Origin: Bacteroidales bacterium
GTDB lineage: Bacteria > Bacteroidota > Bacteroidia > Bacteroidales > F082
Reading direction: 5' to 3'
Length of the DNA: 64,000 nt
NCBI GenBank assembly: GCA_024710405.1
Contig: JANJUV010000018.1
Span: 47,002-111,001 of the forward strand
A program made the translations under genes and the position numbers. The notes under the pieces are model-generated. The model made no database searches. It saw only the letters and a list, made by a program, of their open reading frames with translations, and was not told the DNA's origin. How positions within the stretch are numbered: the stretch's first letter is position 1; each line of letters opens with the position of its first letter. This document shows positions 54,933 to 61,966 of the stretch, one piece after another.

Positions 54933-55628
54933 TTAGCTAAGCGAATTGCCGGACGACACAATGGTGCCTTCCTCGCATTTGATGATACGGGCCGGGAATT
55001 TGTGGATGAGGTTGTAATTGTGAGTTGCCATGAGCACTGCCTGCCCGTTTTCGCTGATATTCATCATCAGTTTCATAATGCCATTTGACGTTTCCGGATC
55101 GAGGTTTCCTGTTGGTTCATCAGCGAGGATGATTCCCGGTTTGTTGAGCAACGCCCTTGCAATAGCCACACGTTGCTGTTCACCCCCCGACAGCTGATGC
55201 GGCATTTTGTAGCCTTTGGTAAACAGGCCAACTTCTTCAAGCACTTCACTTATGCGTTCTTTCATCAGAACTTTATCTTTCCATCCGGTGGCTCTGAGCA
55301 CAAAGGCAAGATTGTCTTCCACACTACGGTCTTCGAGCAGCTGAAAGTCCTGAAAAACGATGCCTAGTTTCCTGCGCAGAAAAGGCACATCATCAGGTCT
55401 CAGGCTCCGAAGGTTATAGCCTGCAATCTGCCCTTCACCTTCGATCAGCGGAAGTTCGGCATACATGGTTTTCAGCAGACTCGACTTGCCGCTGCCGGTG
55501 CGTCCGATCAGATACACAAATTCGCCTTTACTGATGCTCAGGTTTACTTTGGTGAGCACAAGGTTGTGCTTCTGAAAAACAGAAGCCTCGCTGAAATACA
55601 CAATCGGATCGTCGGATACGGGATACAT
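54933..55628 (-). CDS. ftsE: FtsE-type ABC ATPase
   Basis: 231 aa. Walker [10 protein letters not shown] (about 42-50), Q-loop [13 protein letters not shown], signature LSGGEQQR, Walker [15 protein letters not shown] and H-loop MATHN. The [15 protein letters not shown] and [12 protein letters not shown] segments are the Bacteroidota FtsE form, which works with FtsX in cell division. No ftsX is adjacent, so the partner is elsewhere. Confidence 0.88.
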   Translation of the reverse strand: MYPVSDDPIVYFSEASVFQKHNLVLTKVNLSISKGEFVYLIGRTGSGKSSLLKTMYAELPLIEGEGQIAGYNLRSLRPDDVPFLRRKLGIVFQDFQLLEDRSVEDNLAFVLRATGWKDKVLMKERISEVLEEVGLFTKGYKMPHQLSGGEQQRVAIARALLNKPGIILADEPTGNLDPETSNGIMKLMMNISENGQAVLMATHNYNLIHKFPARIIKCEEGTIVSSGNSLS

Positions 55629-55900
55629 GAAGCAAAGGTAGGGAAAAATGAATTATTTGACACTTAGTACTAATCCATGCCACTTTTCCGAATGCGATTT
55701 ACTGTTTTTGAGCAAACATCAAAACCCTTTCAATCGCGAATAGTAGATTTTTGTAATTTCACCTGATCAACATATGTTTACTGGAAATGATTCATTTATG
55801 TAATTCTTGTGTAGAATCTAATTAATCGTTGATTATTTGATTTGAATCATGTACAGTTGGAAGTTATAGATTAGATAATTTTAAATTGAATAACTAAGTG
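55629..55900. other. AT-rich intergenic region upstream of the RAYT-cas operon
   Basis: 272 nt without a credible gene and with stops in all frames. No recognisable cas9 remnant, and no sequence resembling the CRISPR repeat or an anti-repeat. No full TTG-N19-21-TAnnTTTG match; the nearest is TAGATTTTTG near 55743. It must contain the operon promoter if one is used. Confidence 0.5.
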
Positions 55901-56563
55901 ATGTGCATGCAACCCAATACGATCTACCACATCTTCAACCACGGCAATGGTTTTGAAAACCTGTTTTTGCATGAGGCCAATTTCCATTATTTTTTGGAAA
56001 AGTATGTTTTGTATATTTCACCCATAGCAGAAACTTATGCCTATTGCTTGATGCCAAACCATTTTCATTTTGTGGTGCGTATTCTGGGGCATGAGGAGAT
56101 TGAACGGTTGGCGGCGGGTGGCGGCGCGGACGAGGACGATAACTTTTCCAAAGTTCAAAACTTTGGAAATGTTTTAACAACCGACGCCGCCACAATCAGC
56201 AAATACGTCTCAAAACAGTTTTCAAACCTTTTCAGTTGTTATACGCAATCATTCAACAAAGTTTACCGGCGCAGAGGCTCTTTGTTTATTAAAAACTTCA
56301 AACGTGAGCCCATAACTGATCACACCCACCTGCAACGTGCGATCATTTATGTGCACCGAAACCCGATCCACCATGGATTTTGCTCTGGTTATTTGCAGTG
56401 GGAGTATTCTTCATATGGTGATGTTTTCAACGAAAGAAAGGGACTTGTGGATGCTGACAAAAATTTTGAGATGTTTGGTGGAAAGCGCATGTGGATGAAT
56501 CTGCATCAGGAATCGTTGGTAATGATTGAACAATACAAATTGTCAAAAGGCATGGAAATATGA
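55901..56563 (+). CDS. REP-associated tyrosine transposase (HUH/Y1, RAYT-like) coupled to cas1
   Basis: 220 aa from the ATG at 55901 (ATG at 55907 is an alternative). The Y1/HUH fold is visible: N-terminal NTIYHIFNHGNGFENLF, the HUH motif LMPNHFHFVV (His54 and His56), SNLFSCYTQSFNKVYRRRG, and the candidate catalytic Tyr150 in YVHRNPIHHGF, then YSSYGDVF and a C-terminal EMFGGKRMW. RAYTs are single-strand nickases linked to REP palindromes and are often domesticated. Its stop overlaps the cas1 ATG (ATGA), and it sits where cas9 normally lies. Residues about 73-98 are a low-complexity insertion encoded by a nested palindrome. No IS-like terminal inverted repeats are visible. Confidence 0.85.
   Translation: MCMQPNTIYHIFNHGNGFENLFLHEANFHYFLEKYVLYISPIAETYAYCLMPNHFHFVVRILGHEEIERLAAGGGADEDDNFSKVQNFGNVLTTDAATISKYVSKQFSNLFSCYTQSFNKVYRRRGSLFIKNFKREPITDHTHLQRAIIYVHRNPIHHGFCSGYLQWEYSSYGDVFNERKGLVDADKNFEMFGGKRMWMNLHQESLVMIEQYKLSKGMEI
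56118..56193. repeat. Nested palindrome (REP-like) inside the transposase gene
   Basis: Outer arms GTGGCGGCG (56118-56126) and CGCCGCCAC (56185-56193) are perfect complements. Inside, TTTCCAAAGTT (56145-56155) and AACTTTGGAAA (56159-56169) form an 11-bp hairpin with a 3-nt loop. The frame stays open through it (about residues 73-98). I see no other copy in the window. Confidence 0.8.
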
Positions 56564-57462
56564 TCAAACGAACCCTGTATTTCGGTAATCCTGCTCAGTT
56601 GCGCAAAAAAGACATGCAGTTACACATTGAACTTATTGGCTCAACTGATTTGCAAATAGTTACAGTTCCTATTGAAGACATTGGCATGGTTGTGCTGGAT
56701 CATCCGCAAATCATGCTCTCTCAGGCGCTATTGGCCTCATTAAACGAAAACAATGTGGCCATCATTAATTGTGATGCCAGACATTTGCCTTACGGTTTGA
56801 TGTTGCCGCTGTTTTCGCATCATGCATTCACCGAACGAATGTACCAGCAGTTGGAAAGTTCATTGCCTTTGCGAAAAAACCTTTGGCAACAAACAGTTGT
56901 GGCAAAGATTAATAATCAGGCAAAGGTGCTGGCAAAGATTGGTGTGCCTGTCGAAAGGATGAAATACTTTGCCGGTTTGGTCAAAAGTGGCGATCCCCAA
57001 AACATCGAAGGAAGGGCGGCAGCATATCATTGGGAGCATTTGTTTGGAGCTGAAAGTGGTTTTTCACGCTCAAGAACAGGTGATGCGCCCAATCCGATGT
57101 TAAACTATGGTTATGCAATTCTGTTGGCAATAGTTGCCCGTGGTCTGGTGTCGAGCGGATTACTACCATCGTTGGGGATTCACCACCGTAATAAATATAA
57201 CCCATGGTGTTTGGCATCCGATATAATGGAACCGTATAGGACTTATGTAGATCAGATAGTTGTAAAACTCGCTGCGTCCTATCCGGAGAGTAATGAGCTA
57301 ACACCCGATATTAAAAAGCATCTATTACAGATACCGGCAGTTGATGTATTGATTGACGGAAAGATGAGCCCTTTAATGGTTGGTTTGCAGCGAACTACAG
57401 CTTCTTTATCAGCCTGTTTTGAGGGATCATCCCGCCGGATCATATTCCCTGAAATAGTTTAA
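56560..57462 (+). CDS. cas1: CRISPR-associated integrase Cas1 (type II-like)
   Basis: 300 aa. The catalytic triad fits Cas1: Glu150 in NIEGRAAAYHW, His208 (or 209) in GIHHRNKYNPW, Glu224 in DIMEPYR. The length and the IEGRAAAYHWEHLFG and FSRSRTGDAPNPMLNYGY segments match type II Cas1 proteins. With Cas2 it integrates new spacers into the array. It starts inside the transposase stop (ATGA) and is followed 3 nt later by cas2. No residue appears missing, so it may be active. Confidence 0.93.
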   Translation: MIKRTLYFGNPAQLRKKDMQLHIELIGSTDLQIVTVPIEDIGMVVLDHPQIMLSQALLASLNENNVAIINCDARHLPYGLMLPLFSHHAFTERMYQQLESSLPLRKNLWQQTVVAKINNQAKVLAKIGVPVERMKYFAGLVKSGDPQNIEGRAAAYHWEHLFGAESGFSRSRTGDAPNPMLNYGYAILLAIVARGLVSSGLLPSLGIHHRNKYNPWCLASDIMEPYRTYVDQIVVKLAASYPESNELTPDIKKHLLQIPAVDVLIDGKMSPLMVGLQRTTASLSACFEGSSRRIIFPEIV

Positions 57463-57465
57463 ATT

Positions 57466-57813
57466 TTGACAATTCAATCTTTCGAACGGTTAAACCAATA
57501 TCAGATCTTGTGGGTATTCGTATTTTTTGATTTGCCAACAGAAACCAAAACTGACCGGAAAAACTACGCTTTATTCCGTAAGAAGCTTCAGAAGGATGGG
57601 TTCACTATGTTGCAGTATTCAATTTATGTTCGCCATTGCAACAGCAGAGAAAATGCTGATGTACATATCAAAAGGGTTAAAGGGTTTTTGGCCCCGAAAG
57701 GAGAAATTATAATTTTCAGTTTGACCGATAAGCAATTTGGTATGATGGAATTTTTCAGGGGACCAACAGAAAAAACACGCCCTTCAACCCCTCAGCAATT
57801 GGAGCTTTTCTGA
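57466..57813 (+). CDS. cas2: CRISPR-associated protein Cas2 (type II-like)
   Basis: 115 aa with a TTG start 3 nt after cas1; no in-frame ATG is closer. The core is QILWVFVFFDLPTETKTDRK, then GFTMLQYSIYVRHCNSREN and GEIIIFSLTDKQFG, the ferredoxin-like Cas2 fold with the conserved Asp in FFDLP. It forms the structural centre of the Cas1-Cas2 integration complex. The type II-like form agrees with the type II-C-like repeats downstream. Confidence 0.92.
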   Translation: MTIQSFERLNQYQILWVFVFFDLPTETKTDRKNYALFRKKLQKDGFTMLQYSIYVRHCNSRENADVHIKRVKGFLAPKGEIIIFSLTDKQFGMMEFFRGPTEKTRPSTPQQLELF

Positions 57814-57820
57814 CAGAAAT

Positions 57821-57852
57821 AAAAAATCCTGCCAAATGATGGTGACAGGATT
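57821..57852 (-). terminator. Minus-strand terminator between CRISPR array and cas2
   Basis: On the minus strand a 10-bp stem with one G-T wobble (57852-57843 with 57834-57825) and an 8-nt loop runs straight into six T (57826-57821). On the plus strand the stem is weaker, although a T8 run (57866-57873) follows, so it may also end the cas operon. It lies 8 nt past the cas2 stop. Confidence 0.65.
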
Positions 57853-57870
57853 AAGTACGAAGCACTTTTT

Positions 57871-57895
57871 TTTCTTTAAGAATAGCAAGCAACAC
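57871..57895. repeat. Degenerate inverted half-repeat (candidate anti-repeat)
   Basis: Read on the plus strand, TTTCTTTAAGAATAGCAAGC and the following five bases match the last 24 nt of the reverse-complemented CRISPR repeat at about 18 positions, allowing one extra base. The segment is thus a degenerate inverted copy of the repeat's first half, 30 nt from the first repeat. It could be a tracrRNA anti-repeat or a relic. The other half of the repeat has no counterpart here. Confidence 0.4.
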
Positions 57896-57925
57896 GCTCA
57901 AATTCAGTTTTATAGACCAGTCTCT

Positions 57926-58123
57926 GTTGTGCTCGGTATTTCAAAGATACAATCTAAACGCAATTCACAACTTATTGTGTTCGGGCCTGCCATTGCTGTT
58001 GGTTGTGCTCGGTATTTCAAAGATACGATCTAAACGCAATTCACAACAAACCGAATCGAGCGTAAATACACGAGTAAGTTGTGCTCGGTATTTCAAAGAT
58101 ACAATCTAAAAGCAATTAATAGT
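57926..58123. CRISPR. CRISPR array, three 46-nt repeats and two 30-nt spacers, type II-C-like
   Basis: Repeats: 57926-57971, 58002-58047 and 58078-58123. Each starts GTTGTGCTCGGTATTTC; the first two end CGCAATTCACAAC. Spacers: 57972-58001 and 58048-58077, both 30 nt. Repeat 2 has one change (ATACGATC for ATACAATC). Repeat 3 is degraded at its far end (AAAAGCAATTAATAGT), which marks the distal end and puts the adaptation leader on the cas2 side. The 46-nt length, 30-nt spacers and the reverse-strand form starting GTTGTGAATTGC are typical of Bacteroidota type II-C arrays. No cas9 is present in the window. Confidence 0.93.
57942..57970 (-). promoter_or_regulatory. Promoter-like element inside CRISPR repeat 1 (repeated in repeats 2 and 3)
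   Basis: On the minus strand, repeat 1 has TTG (57970-57968), 18 nt, TATCTTTG (57949-57942). The same elements occur in repeat 2 (-7 at 58025-58018). Repeat 3 keeps the -7 (58101-58094) but has lost the TTG through end degradation. Transcription would begin about 9-10 nt before each spacer on the minus strand. Confidence 0.5.
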
Positions 58124-58265
58124 ATGTTTTAACATTTCTCAGTGGTTTACCGGGATTAACTCATGATGAAAACCAGTTATCAAATTCGATTTATTACATA
58201 ACAAACTGATTATTATTTGATATTCAGTTAATTACAAAATATTTAAAAAAAAGAACAGATTTTTC

Positions 58266-58297
58266 TTGACAATAATGATACTATTATTGTATATTTG
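58266..58297 (+). promoter_or_regulatory. Promoter of the TetR-led operon
   Basis: TTG (58266-58268), 21 nt, TATATTTG (58290-58297): a full Bacteroidota consensus match. The expected start site is near 58304, 20 nt before the TetR ATG. Confidence 0.7.
58269..58290. promoter_or_regulatory. Probable TetR operator
   Basis: Perfect inverted repeat ACAATAAT-N6-ATTATTGT fills the spacer between the -33 and -7 elements. A regulator bound there would block RNA polymerase; the adjacent TetR gene is the natural candidate. Confidence 0.65.
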
Positions 58298-58324
58298 TAC
58301 TGAATTAGTAACATATACCTTATC

Positions 58325-58924
58325 ATGGTAACAATTTTAAATAAAAAGCAATCCGCCATATTGTCCTCGGGAAGGGAATTATTCTGGAAGTATGGATTCA
58401 GGAAGGTTTCTGTGGATGAAATATGTAATGCGGCCGGATGCAGCAAAATGACTTTCTACCGGTACTACACCGATAAGTTGTCATTGGCCAAAGCTGTTTA
58501 TGATGAAGAGGTTGACCAGGCAATTCAAAAATTCAGGAATATTATGCAGGCAGAAACACCGGCAGATGAGAAGCTGCAGGCCATGCTCAGTCTGAAATCT
58601 GACTCAGTAAATAACATCAGCCCGGAATTCCTGAAAGACTTTTACAGCGACAACGATTCGGGATTAAAGGAGTTTATCGCTGAAAAGACAACCAAAGTAT
58701 GGAGCGAGATTATTTCCGATTTCAAAGAAGCCCAGCAACGTGGTGTTTTCAGGCAAGACTTTAAACCGGAGTTGCTGCTTTATGTTTCTCAGAATATTTC
58801 AACTCTGATCAATGATCCATACCTGCTGCAGCTATATGGAACACCTCAGGAGCTCATTATGGAAATAACACGCTTTTTCACTTATGGAATTGCCCCAAAC
58901 AACAATAAAATGAGCAGTAAATGA
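58325..58924 (+). CDS. TetR/AcrR family transcriptional regulator
   Basis: 199 aa. The N-terminal HTH is clear: GRELFWKYGFRKVSVDEICN with AAGCSKMTFYRYYTDKLSLA (about residues 13-52). The C-terminal ligand domain has no family-level identity that I can name. It overlaps the next gene by ATGA and heads the barrel/ABC/LolA-like operon, and likely represses its own promoter through the palindrome at 58269-58290. The inducer is unknown. Confidence 0.9.
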   Translation: MVTILNKKQSAILSSGRELFWKYGFRKVSVDEICNAAGCSKMTFYRYYTDKLSLAKAVYDEEVDQAIQKFRNIMQAETPADEKLQAMLSLKSDSVNNISPEFLKDFYSDNDSGLKEFIAEKTTKVWSEIISDFKEAQQRGVFRQDFKPELLLYVSQNISTLINDPYLLQLYGTPQELIMEITRFFTYGIAPNNNKMSSK

Positions 58925-60057
58925 CACGCCTCAGCCTATTTGTTTTGTTTTTCACCATTCAGGGACTGAGTTATTCTCAGACTAATGACACCCTGTTGTT
59001 CAGCGGGCAGGCATCAGCATGGCTTAATTACAATTTCAGCCAGGATATGTCGCTTTGGGCCGGAGGCAGATACATTCCTCAGCTTAATTACAGTTATAAA
59101 AATAACAGCAGGATGTTTGACGCAGAAGCTTCAGCCAACATTTCGGGTAGCCTGGGTACAATTCCTTTTGATTCAATAAATACCTCTGGTTCGGTAAAGC
59201 CATATCGTTTGTGGCTAAGATATTCAGGTGAGCAGTTTGAAATACGTGCAGGTTTACAAAAAATTAATTTTGGCTCATCTGCCATGCTCAGGCCATTGAT
59301 GTGGTTCGACAAAGTTGACCCGCGCGACCCGCTTCAACTAACCGACGGCGTTTGGGCGGTGCTGGGCAGATACTATTTCCTGAACAACGCCAATCTCTGG
59401 ATCTGGGGAATTTTGCCTTCCGAAAATCTGAAAACATGGGAAATAACCGGCTCAAATCCCCGGTTTCCTGAAGCTGGCGGACGGTTTCAGTTCCCTTTGA
59501 AATCGGGAGAGATGGCTTTTAGCATGCATACAAGAACCGCACGTTCAACTGACAATAATTCAGGGCTGCCTGAATACGACAAAATTCCTGAATACAGGTT
59601 TGGACTCGACGGAAAATGGGATTTAAAAATCGGGCTCTGGTTCGAGGCTACTCATACAGCCCTGGGAAAAAACATGGGTATTGCCAGCCATCTGACACTT
59701 CTATCAGCCGGAGCAGATTATACTTTCGGTATTGGTAACGGACTTAATCTTACAGTTGAGCACCTGCAGGCCATGTCGGCTGACAAATCTTTCAAAAAAA
59801 CGACAACCCTGGCATTCAGCGGATTATCGGTAAGTTATCCGCTGAATATTTCAACAAACATCAGTTATATGGCTTATTATGACTGGCGAAACAACAACAG
59901 CTACAACATCATCAACATAAAACAAACCATCAGGAATTTCGATCTGCATATCCTGGGATATGTGAATCCGGTAAATTACCAGATGCCCTATTCTTCAGGC
60001 GAAAGCCAGATCATGGCAGGGAATGGAATTCAACTGATGCTGGTTTATCATCATTAA
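58921..60057 (+). CDS. Hypothetical outer-membrane beta-barrel protein
   Basis: 378 aa with a signal peptide (MTRLSLFVLFFTIQGLSYSQ). Mature strands repeat in porin-like fashion (WLNYNFSQDMSLWAGGRYIP; YRLWLRYSGEQFEIRAGLQK; FGSSAMLRPLMWFDKVDPRD; RFGLDGKWDLKIGLWFEAT). The RAGLQKINFGSS segment is common to Bacteroidota outer-membrane proteins of unknown function. It overlaps the TetR gene by ATGA and precedes the ABC transporter, so it is probably the outer-membrane partner of that system. Confidence 0.75.
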   Translation: MTRLSLFVLFFTIQGLSYSQTNDTLLFSGQASAWLNYNFSQDMSLWAGGRYIPQLNYSYKNNSRMFDAEASANISGSLGTIPFDSINTSGSVKPYRLWLRYSGEQFEIRAGLQKINFGSSAMLRPLMWFDKVDPRDPLQLTDGVWAVLGRYYFLNNANLWIWGILPSENLKTWEITGSNPRFPEAGGRFQFPLKSGEMAFSMHTRTARSTDNNSGLPEYDKIPEYRFGLDGKWDLKIGLWFEATHTALGKNMGIASHLTLLSAGADYTFGIGNGLNLTVEHLQAMSADKSFKKTTTLAFSGLSVSYPLNISTNISYMAYYDWRNNNSYNIINIKQTIRNFDLHILGYVNPVNYQMPYSSGESQIMAGNGIQLMLVYHH

Positions 60058-60082
60058 AGGAACAAACAAAATACCAACTGGT

Positions 60083-60787
60083 ATGGAAACACAAACAATC
60101 ATCAGTGTTAAGGAAATGTACAAGCGTTTTCCGATGGGCAAAACAGAATTCACGGCACTGGAAAACCTGAATCTTGATTTTGCACAAGGTGAGTTTACCG
60201 GACTGATCGGGCCCAGCGGCTCAGGAAAAACCACCTTGCTCAACATACTCGGTTCACTTGATGTGCCTACGCTGGGAGAAGCAACTGTACTCGGCAAATC
60301 TATAGGCAAATTAAACACTCATGAAGCAGCCATGCTTCGGCGCGAGAGCCTGGGTTTTATATTTCAGAGTTACAACCTGCTTGCCGTTCACACTGTGTTT
60401 GAGAATGTTGAATTTCCGCTGCTTCTGCTAAAAATCCCATCACAGGAAAGGCGAAAAATGGTTCAGGAAGCTTTGGAATGGGTAGGCCTCAGTGATAAAA
60501 TTCGTTCAAAACCTCCGCAGCTTTCCGGGGGGCAATGTCAGCGGGTGGCGATAGCGAGGGCAATGGTCAAAAAGCCAAAGCTGGTGCTGGCCGATGAGCC
60601 GACTGCCAATCTTGATGCAGCCAACTCCCATCATATTCTCAAAACCATGTTGACCCTCAATCAGGAGCTGAAAACCACTTTTATTTTTGCCACCCACGAC
60701 GAAAAGGTAATCAGCTATCTGAATCGTAAAATTTACCTGCTCGATGGCAGGGTTGATAAAGATGAAGTTGTAACCCACAACAAATAA
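60083..60787 (+). CDS. LolD/MacB-like ABC ATPase
   Basis: 234 aa. Walker A GPSGSGKTT (about 43-51), Q-loop IFQSYNLLAVHTVFENVEFP, signature LSGGQCQR (a Cys where Gln is usual), Walker B LVLADEPTANLD and H-loop FATHDEKV. The FENVEFPLLL segment is typical of the LolD/MacB class that pairs with FtsX-type permeases. The two following permeases complete the transporter. The signature Cys is uncommon but conservative in position. Confidence 0.9.
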   Translation: METQTIISVKEMYKRFPMGKTEFTALENLNLDFAQGEFTGLIGPSGSGKTTLLNILGSLDVPTLGEATVLGKSIGKLNTHEAAMLRRESLGFIFQSYNLLAVHTVFENVEFPLLLLKIPSQERRKMVQEALEWVGLSDKIRSKPPQLSGGQCQRVAIARAMVKKPKLVLADEPTANLDAANSHHILKTMLTLNQELKTTFIFATHDEKVISYLNRKIYLLDGRVDKDEVVTHNK

Positions 60788-60790
60788 GTC

Positions 60791-61966
60791 ATGAAAATCG
60801 CATTAAAACTTGCCTGGCGCAATTTAACCGGTGCGGGCTTAAGAACCTGGCTGAATGTGCTTGTGCTGTCATTTTCTTTTGTAGTCATCATTTGGCTGAA
60901 AGGAATCATGACCGGATGGGATCATCAGGCAAAAACCGATATGACTCAGTGGGAAATAGGCGGCGGACAATACTGGCACGAATCATATGACCCTTACGAC
61001 CCGTTTACCCTTGCAGGAAGTCATGCCAAATTACCTTCACAGCTTCAAAATGCTAAGAAGGCTGGAGACCTGACCGGATTGTTGCTTACCCAGGGTGCAA
61101 TTTTTCCTGAAGGACGCATGATGTCAGTAGTTATAAAAGGCCTGGATCCCGGACAAAGCATACTTAAACTTCCTTCACGGAAATTGGACACCACAGCATC
61201 GGCAATACCGGCAATTATCGGCAACATGATGGCCAAACATAGCAAATTAAAGGCCGGTGACTATGTTACCTTGCGATGGCGCAATGCAAATGGCACTTTC
61301 GATGCCACTGATGTACTGATTACAGACATTTTTTCATCGAATGTTCCGGCTGTGGATGCCGGGCAGATCTATATTCCACTGGCAACCTTGCAGGAAGTAA
61401 TGCTGCTGCCTGATGAAATCAGCCTGATTGTTCTGCGCGACAAAACTGATGGCTGGAATGAAATACCGGGTTGGAATTACAAATCAAAAACAGAGCTCAC
61501 AAAACAGGTGGATGAAATGATAAAAACCAAATCAGCCGGGCAAACTGTGTTGTATTTCATCTTGCTGCTGCTGGCCATGCTGGCGATATTTGACACTCAG
61601 GTACTTTCCATTTTCCGGCGGCAAAAAGAGATTGGAACCTATGTTGCCCTGGGTTACACCAAACAGCAGGTGGTTGGGCTTTTTACCGTTGAAGGCAGTA
61701 TGCATGCGGTACTGGCGGCTTTACTTTCTGCAGCTTATGGACTTCCATTCCTTTCCTGGCAGGCAAAAGCAGGCTGGACAATGCCGGTAGATACCAGCGA
61801 ATTTGGTATGGCCATAGCCCAGACTCTGTATCCTGTTTATAGTGCGGGCCTGGTTATTGGTACAGTGCTTACGGTTACCATCACTACAGCCATTGTCAGC
61901 TATTTGCCGGCAAGAAAAATCGCCAGAATGAATCCAACAGATGCTTTAAGGGGGAAACTGCAATGA
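60791..61966 (+). CDS. FtsX-type ABC permease (LolC/E-like), first copy
   Basis: 391 aa. N-terminal helix (TWLNVLVLSFSFVVIIWLKG), a large periplasmic domain, then three C-terminal helices with RRQKEIGTYVALGYTKQQVV and LPARKIARMNPTDALRGKL coupling segments. It starts 3 nt after the ATPase and overlaps the second permease by ATGA. The pair, an ATPase of LolD type and a LolA-like protein downstream suggest lipoprotein or lipid export. Confidence 0.88.
   Translation: MKIALKLAWRNLTGAGLRTWLNVLVLSFSFVVIIWLKGIMTGWDHQAKTDMTQWEIGGGQYWHESYDPYDPFTLAGSHAKLPSQLQNAKKAGDLTGLLLTQGAIFPEGRMMSVVIKGLDPGQSILKLPSRKLDTTASAIPAIIGNMMAKHSKLKAGDYVTLRWRNANGTFDATDVLITDIFSSNVPAVDAGQIYIPLATLQEVMLLPDEISLIVLRDKTDGWNEIPGWNYKSKTELTKQVDEMIKTKSAGQTVLYFILLLLAMLAIFDTQVLSIFRRQKEIGTYVALGYTKQQVVGLFTVEGSMHAVLAALLSAAYGLPFLSWQAKAGWTMPVDTSEFGMAIAQTLYPVYSAGLVIGTVLTVTITTAIVSYLPARKIARMNPTDALRGKLQ

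Noticed and set aside
55629..55900. Possible cas9 remnant upstream of the transposase
   Set aside because: Stops occur in every frame and no RuvC or HNH motif is visible, so no remnant can be supported.
57836..58109. Short open frames across the CRISPR array and the preceding region
   Set aside because: They arise from the repeated sequence in two frames and have no protein-like composition or ribosome signal; the array explains them.
58124..58260. tracrRNA downstream of the array
   Set aside because: No stretch complementary to the repeat is visible there, unlike at 57871-57895.
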